Shown here: in pieces, positions 59,316 to 64,000 of the stretch | Layout: the number at the start of each line of letters is the position of its first letter | Position numbering within the stretch: position 1 is the stretch's first letter | Assembly (NCBI RefSeq): GCF_001592825.1 | Contig: NZ_LTZG01000041.1 | Span: forward strand, 62,001 to 126,000 | Length of the DNA: 64,000 bases | DNA from: Planococcus maritimus | GTDB taxonomy: Bacteria > Bacillota > Bacilli > Bacillales_A > Planococcaceae | Direction: 5' to 3' | Program-made: the position numbers and the translations under genes | Notes under the pieces: generated by a model | What the model was told of the DNA's origin: nothing | The model's input: only the letters and a program-made list of their open reading frames with translations | Database searches by the model: none

Positions 59316-59392
59316 CAAGCCTACCATCTTGTTTTTCAGCCTTCGTTGTGGCAAACTGAAATTGAGTCAATTACATATTTGGAGGGGTTTGG

Positions 59393-59773
59393 ATGAGCAC
59401 ACCACAAGAGCTTCGCTATTCAAAAGAACACGAATGGGTCAAAGTCGAAGACGGCAAAGCAACAATCGGCATCACTCATTTCGCGCAAGATGAACTTGGA
59501 GACATCGTATTTGTCGAGCTTCCGCAAGTCGGCGACGAGCTGAAAAAAGACGAGCCATTCGGCAGCGTCGAATCCGTTAAAACGGTATCGGAATTGTATG
59601 CGCCGATCAGCGGGAAAATCGTCGAAGTCAATTCTGAGCTTGAAGACAGCCCGGAATTCGTCAACGAATCACCTTATGAACAAGCGTGGATGGTCGTTGT
59701 GGAAGCCCCTTCCGAAGATGAGGTCAATGCCTTGATGTCAGCTGACGAATATAAAGAAATGACAAACGAGTAA
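59393..59773 (+). CDS. gcvH: Glycine cleavage system H protein
   Basis: A 126-residue lipoyl carrier. The lipoylated lysine is Lys63 in [15 protein letters not shown]; the N-terminal [13 protein letters not shown] is typical. Besides glycine cleavage, in Bacillus GcvH carries octanoyl/lipoyl groups to other enzymes (LipM/LipL relay). Other gcv genes are not in the window. ATG 59393 behind GGAGGGG. Confidence 0.97.
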   Translation: MSTPQELRYSKEHEWVKVEDGKATIGITHFAQDELGDIVFVELPQVGDELKKDEPFGSVESVKTVSELYAPISGKIVEVNSELEDSPEFVNESPYEQAWMVVVEAPSEDEVNALMSADEYKEMTNE

Positions 59774-59775
59774 GT

Positions 59776-59808
59776 TCCGAAAGCGCCTTTTTTTGGCGCT
59801 TTTTTTCA
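59776..59808 (+). terminator. Terminator after gcvH
   Basis: AAAGCGCC and GGCGCTTT around a T-rich loop, followed by TTTT. The next gene starts only 27 nt later and may need its own promoter. Confidence 0.75.
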
Positions 59809-59834
59809 TCTATCGTTTTCTTGGGGGGATACCT

Positions 59835-60176
59835 ATGCAGAAAGTAATAGTGGTTGAAGGGATTAGCGACAAAACCCGCATCGCGCCATTGATTGCAGAA
59901 CCCGTGACGATTCTTTGCACAAATGGTACAGTAAGTGCTACAAGACTCGAAGAAATGCTTTTGCCTTTTGAAGGGCAGGACATTATCATCCTGGTTGATG
60001 CGGACGCATCCGGCGACAAACTGCGCAAGCTTATCAAGCGCGAGTTTCCGGAAGCCCGCCATTTCCATATCGACCGAAGTTATAAAGAGGTGGCGACGAC
60101 GCCGCTGCGGAAGTTGATCGATGTGCTCATCGCAGCAGATGTACGGGTCTTAAATCCAGTAGCAGGGAATGACTAG
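59835..60176 (+). CDS. yusF: Small Toprim-domain protein YusF
   Basis: A 113-residue protein consisting of little more than a Toprim fold: catalytic glutamate in VIVVEGISDKTRI and the metal aspartates in IILVDADASGDKLRK. Toprim domains occur in primases, topoisomerases, OLD nucleases and RNase M5; the small YusF type has no assigned role. ATG 59835 behind GGGGGG. It overlaps or abuts yusE by one codon, so the two are probably coupled. Confidence 0.88.
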   Translation: MQKVIVVEGISDKTRIAPLIAEPVTILCTNGTVSATRLEEMLLPFEGQDIIILVDADASGDKLRKLIKREFPEARHFHIDRSYKEVATTPLRKLIDVLIAADVRVLNPVAGND

Positions 60177-60177
60177 T

Positions 60178-60501
60178 ATGAACGAATGGACACATAAAGA
60201 ATGGCTGAAGGAAAAAAACACGCAGCCGGTTTCAGCTTATTATTTGTATACGCCGATGTGCGGCACATGCCAAGTGGCGAGCAAGATGCTCGGTGTGGTG
60301 GCGGAACTATTGCCGGATCTTCCGATGGGCAAAGCCAATTTGAATTATGTACAGGAAGTGGCGGAGCTCTATGAAGTGGAAAGCGTGCCGTGCCTATTGA
60401 TTTCACAGGATGGCCAAGTGACGGATAAGGTCTATGCGTTCCAATCAGTGCCGTATTTGTATGAAAAATTAAAAACGGTTGACGAATACAGCCAGCCATG
60501 A
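60178..60501 (+). CDS. yusE: Thioredoxin-like protein YusE
   Basis: A 107-residue thioredoxin-fold protein. The active site is PMCGTCQVASK (CxxC), the cis-proline loop SVPCLLISQDG. ATG 60178 (NEWTHKEWL) is preferred to ATG 60169, which sits too close to AGGG. It lies before the met operon as in B. subtilis. Its last codons contain the -35 of the S-box transcript. Confidence 0.88.
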   Translation: MNEWTHKEWLKEKNTQPVSAYYLYTPMCGTCQVASKMLGVVAELLPDLPMGKANLNYVQEVAELYEVESVPCLLISQDGQVTDKVYAFQSVPYLYEKLKTVDEYSQP

Positions 60502-60507
60502 TAGATT
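60479..60507 (+). promoter_or_regulatory. metNPQ operon promoter
   Basis: TTGACG (60479-60484) and TAGATT (60502-60507) are spaced by 17 bp; the -35 is within the 3' end of yusE. Confidence 0.65.
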
Positions 60508-60536
60508 TAATTTCTGAAATTAACTAAATAGCGTAG

Positions 60537-60704
60537 CTCTTATAAAGAGAGGTGGAGGGAAGTGCCCGATGAAGCCCGGCAACCGTCATGAAAATGAAAT
60601 GGTGCCAAGTCACTCAAAGTGAAGACTTTGAAAGATGAGAGAACGGTTTATTGTGTTTACACATGTGCCTTTCTGCTCATCTGAGCAGAAAGGCTTTTTT
60701 ATTA
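60537..60704 (+). ncRNA. SAM-I riboswitch (S-box) with terminator
   Basis: Aptamer 60537-60641: P1 CTCTTAT (60537-60543) pairs with ATGAGAG (60635-60641). The conserved AGAGAGGTGGAGGGA, GCCCGATGAAGCCCGGCAACC and AAATGGTGCCAA segments are present. The expression platform is an intrinsic terminator at 60667-60704 (GCCTTTCTGCTCA with TGAGCAGAAAGGC, then TTTTTT). SAM binding would favour the terminator and shut off metNPQ when methionine is plentiful. Confidence 0.96.
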
Positions 60705-60731
60705 GCCAAAGATTTAGGAGAGTGCCCAAAC

Positions 60732-61757
60732 ATGATTGAGTTAAAAGGATTAACAAAAGTGTTCGATACGGGGAAGGCGCGTTTAACAGCTGTCGACCAT
60801 GTCGATTTAACGGTGCCATCAGGTGAGATTTTTGGCATTATCGGCTATAGCGGAGCAGGAAAAAGTACGTTGATCCGTCTGCTAAATGGCCTAGAACAGC
60901 CGAGCGAAGGATCCGTAGAAATCAATGGCCAGAACATCACGGCGATTTCAGGCCCGAAGCTCAGAAAAGCCCGCCAAAAAGTCAGCATGATCTTCCAGCA
61001 TTTCAACTTGCTCTGGTCACGCACCGTTCGTGAAAATATCGAATTCCCGCTGGAAATTGCCGGTGTAGGGAAAGATGAGCGGCGCAAGCGTTCTGCAGAG
61101 TTGATCGAATTGGTCGGCTTAGAAGGACGCGATAATGCATATCCGTCACAACTTTCCGGTGGGCAAAAGCAGCGCGTCGGCATCGCACGCGCATTGGCCA
61201 ACGATCCAGAAGTTTTGCTTTGCGATGAAGCGACTTCAGCACTGGATCCACAGACGACCGATGCCATTTTGGATTTATTGGTCGACATCAACAAGCGCCT
61301 CGGCTTGACGATTGTGTTGATCACTCACGAAATGCACGTCATCCGGAAGATCTGCCACCGGGTGGCGGTCATGGAAGGCGGGCGCGTCGTCGAATTAGGC
61401 GAAGTGCTGCATGTCTTCCAGCATCCGAAAGAGAACATCACCAAAACGTTCGTCGCTCAAGTGACCGAGACGGAAGACTCAGCAGAAACCGTCCGCCATT
61501 TGCGTGAGCAATATCCGGAAGGCCAACTGGTCAAACTGATTTTCGTCGGAGACCAAGCAGAACAGCCAATCTTGACGCAGCTCATCCGGGAATATGCAGT
61601 GGAAGTCAATATCGTCCACGGCAATATTTCTCACACCCAGCGCGGGGCGTATGGTACGCTGATTCTTCAATTGAAAGGCACTGCAGACGAAATAAGCAAA
61701 GCGATCGCTTTCCTCGGTGCACATGATGTACAGACGGAGGTGATGGGCAATGCTTGA
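60732..61757 (+). CDS. metN: Methionine ABC transporter ATP-binding protein MetN
   Basis: A 341-residue ABC ATPase. Walker A GYSGAGKST is at 38-46, signature LSGGQKQRVGIARAL, Walker B VLLCDEATSALDP, and a C-terminal NIL/ACT-like domain (about 265-341) that binds methionine and gives trans-inhibition. ATG 60732 after GGAGAG, downstream of the S-box. It overlaps metP by 8 nt. Confidence 0.97.
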   Translation: MIELKGLTKVFDTGKARLTAVDHVDLTVPSGEIFGIIGYSGAGKSTLIRLLNGLEQPSEGSVEINGQNITAISGPKLRKARQKVSMIFQHFNLLWSRTVRENIEFPLEIAGVGKDERRKRSAELIELVGLEGRDNAYPSQLSGGQKQRVGIARALANDPEVLLCDEATSALDPQTTDAILDLLVDINKRLGLTIVLITHEMHVIRKICHRVAVMEGGRVVELGEVLHVFQHPKENITKTFVAQVTETEDSAETVRHLREQYPEGQLVKLIFVGDQAEQPILTQLIREYAVEVNIVHGNISHTQRGAYGTLILQLKGTADEISKAIAFLGAHDVQTEVMGNA

Positions 61758-62418
61758 GACTTTATTCCCGAACGTGGATTGGGCAGATATGTGGGAAGCG
61801 ACACTTGAAACCATCTACATGACAGCGATGTCCACATTCTTCACTTTTGTCATAGGCTTGGTTCTAGGAATCGTTTTATTCCTGACCGCACCTAATCAAT
61901 TATGGGCCAATAAAATCGTCAACTGGTTGACTGGCGCATTCGTCAATATCTTCCGGTCGATCCCTTTTATCATTTTGATCATCTTATTGATCCCGTTCAC
62001 GAAATTCTTGATCGGCAGCATCCGCGGGCCGAATGCGGCACTTCCAGCTTTGATCATCGGGGCCGCTCCTTTTTACGCTCGAATGGTGCTCATCGCCTTG
62101 AAAGAAATTGATAAAGGCGTTATTGAGGCAGCCCGTTCAATGGGAGCGACGACGTGGACTATCATCCGCAAAGTCTTGCTTCCTGAATCCAAACCGGCAC
62201 TCATTTCCGGCATCACGGTAACGGCCATTGCTTTAGTCGGCTATACCGCAATGGCAGGCATCATTGGCGCTGGTGGCTTAGGAACGCTCGCTTTCTTGGA
62301 TGGTTTCCAAAGAAGCCGCGAAGACGTTACATTGATGGCAACTATCGCGATTCTCGTCATTGTATTTATCGTCCAATTCATCGGCGATTATTTGACCGGA
62401 AAAGCAGACAAGCGCTAA
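61750..62418 (+). CDS. metP: Methionine ABC transporter permease MetP
   Basis: A 222-residue permease with about five membrane helices. The EAA-type coupling motif is EAARSMGATTWTIIRKVLLPES. Pairs with MetN and MetQ to import methionine. ATG 61750 overlaps metN. Confidence 0.96.
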   Translation: MLETLFPNVDWADMWEATLETIYMTAMSTFFTFVIGLVLGIVLFLTAPNQLWANKIVNWLTGAFVNIFRSIPFIILIILLIPFTKFLIGSIRGPNAALPALIIGAAPFYARMVLIALKEIDKGVIEAARSMGATTWTIIRKVLLPESKPALISGITVTAIALVGYTAMAGIIGAGGLGTLAFLDGFQRSREDVTLMATIAILVIVFIVQFIGDYLTGKADKR

Positions 62419-62509
62419 AACCCGGATGGTCTTTAGATCATGAAAAAGATTGGGCTTTACAGTCCATGAAATAAAAATACATTCAATAGTAGAAAAGGGG
62501 AAAATTGTA

Positions 62510-63337
62510 ATGAAAAAACTAGTATTTGGTTCATTTGCAGCAGTATTGGCACTATCCGCTTGTGGCGCAGAAGAAAGCGGCAGCGGTTCATCAGAAGGAG
62601 AAACAAGCACGCTAAAAGTTGGCGCTTCTAACATTCCACACGCTGAAATTCTGGAACAGGCCAAACCGATTTTGGAAGAACAGGGCATCGAGCTTGAAAT
62701 CGAAACGTACCAGGACTACATCTTGCCAAACCAAGATTTGGAATCGGGCGATTTGGATGCGAACTATTTCCAGCACACACCTTATCTTGAATCACAAATT
62801 GCTGATCATGGTTACGATTTTGTCAGTGCTGGAGGCATTCACATCGAGCCGATCGGTGTCTACTCACAAGACTATGCGTCTTTAGAAGAGTTGCCACAAG
62901 ATGCAACGATTCTCATGAGCAATTCAGTAGCTGACCATGGCCGCATCCTGGCTATGCTTGAAGCAGAAGGCTTGATCACATTAGAAGAAGGCATTGACAA
63001 AACAACAGCTGAAACGAGCGATATCGTCGAAAACGAGAAAAACCTTCAGTTCGATACTGAGTACGAAGCAGCTTTGCTCGTACAAATGTACGAGTCAGGT
63101 GAAGGCGATGCGGTCTTGATCAACTCAAACTATGCCATCGATGCTGGATTGAGCCCGATGGAAGATGCCATTGCGCTTGAAAGTTCGGATTCGCCATACG
63201 CCAATATCATCGCAGTGCAAGCTGGGGATGAAGAAAACGAAGATATCCAAGCTTTGGTGGACGTATTGACCTCGCAAGAGATTCAAGATTTCATTTTGGA
63301 AGAGTGGAATGGATCGATCGTTCCAGTTGAACAGTAA
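62510..63337 (+). CDS. metQ: Methionine-binding lipoprotein MetQ
   Basis: A 275-residue NlpA-family binding protein. The lipoprotein signal peptide ends at lipobox LSAC with Cys18 the acylation site (Lgt substrate); an acidic Ser/Gly linker follows. DANYFQHTPYLESQI and VSAGGIHIEPIGVYS are the family signatures. The frame opens at 62450, but ATG 62510 behind AAAAGGGG gives the signal peptide. Third gene of metNPQ. Confidence 0.96.
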   Translation: MKKLVFGSFAAVLALSACGAEESGSGSSEGETSTLKVGASNIPHAEILEQAKPILEEQGIELEIETYQDYILPNQDLESGDLDANYFQHTPYLESQIADHGYDFVSAGGIHIEPIGVYSQDYASLEELPQDATILMSNSVADHGRILAMLEAEGLITLEEGIDKTTAETSDIVENEKNLQFDTEYEAALLVQMYESGEGDAVLINSNYAIDAGLSPMEDAIALESSDSPYANIIAVQAGDEENEDIQALVDVLTSQEIQDFILEEWNGSIVPVEQ

Positions 63338-63344
63338 AATTTTT

Positions 63345-63379
63345 AGCCAGCCTATTCCATGAGAATAGGCTGGTTTTTG
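63345..63379 (+). terminator. Terminator after metQ
   Basis: AGCCAGCCTATTC and GAATAGGCTGGTT pair around CATGA, followed by TTT. Confidence 0.88.
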
Positions 63380-63484
63380 TATTGCACAAAGCAGGGGCTT
63401 GGGTAAATAGCTTAAAGGAATAGAACTAAATGAGTAGCTATCTTTCTTCTTTTATTTTATCGGAATAATAAAAATATTACGTGA

Positions 63485-63534
63485 TTTCGTAAAAAGCTAT
63501 TAGCTTTTCGAAAACTGTGGTAATTTCACATAAT
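63485..63534 (+). promoter_or_regulatory. Palindrome and promoter before symporter gene
   Basis: AAAAGCTA-T-TAGCTTTT (63492-63508) is a perfect palindrome nested in TTTCG ... CGAAA. It overlaps a candidate -35 TTTTCG (63505-63510), with -10 CATAAT (63529-63534) 18 bp on. This looks like an operator over the promoter, regulator unknown. Confidence 0.45.
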
Positions 63535-63572
63535 ACACAATAAACATCTGTTTACACAGGGAGGACAAGATC

Positions 63573-64000
63573 ATGAAAATTCAATTCGGTTTATTGCCGC
63601 GGATTGTGCTGGCCATTGTGCTTGGCGTACTCATCGGTTCGTTTGCTCCAGAAGCGCTCGTTCGCGTATTTGCAACATTTACAGGAGTTTTTGGCGGGTT
63701 CTTGAATTTTATCGTGCCATTAATCATCCTTGGCTTTATCGCACCAGGTATCGCAAAGCTTGGGAAAGGCTCAGGGAAATTGCTAGGCCTGGCAACTGCA
63801 ATCGCTTATTTATCAACGGTAGTGGCAGGGGTTCTAGCGTTTGCCGCGGCATCATCGATTTTGCCTAGTTTGATGGAAGGCGGTTCACTGAGTAATCTGG
63901 ATGATCCTGAAAACGCACTTGCTGAAAGTTTTATCGCTTTAGAAATCCCTCAATTGTTTGGGGTCATGAGCGCCTTGATCTTGGCATTCCTGCTTGGTAT
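63573..64000 (+). CDS. Dicarboxylate/amino acid:cation symporter (3' truncated by window)
   Basis: The first 142 codons of a DAACS-family (glutamate/serine/dicarboxylate) symporter. Membrane segments read LPRIVLAIVLGVLIGSFAP, FLNFIVPLIILGFIAPGIAK and LATAIAYLSTVVAGVLAF, with the typical KIQFGL start and acidic loop. Substrate motifs lie in the missing C-terminal half, so glutamate, serine/threonine or C4-dicarboxylate cannot be told apart. ATG 63573 behind GGGAGG. Confidence 0.88.
   Translation, partial: MKIQFGLLPRIVLAIVLGVLIGSFAPEALVRVFATFTGVFGGFLNFIVPLIILGFIAPGIAKLGKGSGKLLGLATAIAYLSTVVAGVLAFAAASSILPSLMEGGSLSNLDDPENALAESFIALEIPQLFGVMSALILAFLLG

Overview
The window is a contiguous chromosomal segment of a low-to-mid GC Firmicute. 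Gene content and order point to the Bacillales, most likely Planococcaceae (Planococcus/Planomicrobium-like). This is inferred from conserved gene order and from the encoded tmRNA tag, not from a database match. About 65 protein genes, one tRNA and tmRNA are present, nearly all housekeeping. No CRISPR array, prophage, transposase, rRNA or obvious defence or biosynthetic cluster was seen.

Layout. 0-6.8 kb: 3' end of an acyl-CoA ligase, an S9 peptidase, an enoyl-CoA hydratase, an AarF/UbiB kinase with a broken N-terminus, then a yhjD-comK-yhzC cluster resembling the comK neighbourhood of Bacillus subtilis. 6.9-13 kb: uvrBA behind a LexA-like box, then a YvlB-like protein. 13-17.7 kb: an amidase, then hprK-lgt-yvoD-ppaX-yvoF. 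17.8-24.2 kb: an eight-gene histidine operon hisZGDBHAFI, tightly overlapped and lacking hisC. 24.3-30.7 kb: yvcD, trxB, nudF-rapZ-yvcK-whiA-crh. 30.7-33.3 kb: clpP (reverse) with a CtsR box, tRNA-Arg(CCG), and a lemA-TPM-glutaredoxin group.

33.4-40.8 kb: the glycolytic block cggR-gapA-pgk-tpiA-gpmI-eno with a CggR-type direct-repeat operator. 41.5-45.9 kb: secG, a carboxylesterase, rnr, smpB and ssrA, the last three forming the trans-translation toolkit. 46.2-52.7 kb is the most accessory-looking part: an SDR-aldehyde dehydrogenase pair behind a SigB-like promoter, a BCCT osmolyte transporter, a 5'-3' exonuclease, and a reverse-strand thioredoxin-STAS-C39 group. 52.8-58.3 kb: fadN-fadA-fadE beta-oxidation operon behind a near-perfect FadR box. 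59-63.3 kb: yusI, gcvH, yusF, yusE, then an S-box riboswitch and metNPQ. The window ends inside a cation symporter gene.

The least explained material is intergenic. There are four copies of a GC-rich hairpin repeat (family A) in both orientations, a second hairpin element bracketed by two terminators at 58.3-58.6 kb, and several isolated perfect palindromes (clpP leader, his leader, symporter upstream region). The most interesting protein-level leads are a small YhjD-like protein under a LexA-type box and the thioredoxin-STAS-C39 reverse-strand group. I did not find a convincing new multi-gene system.
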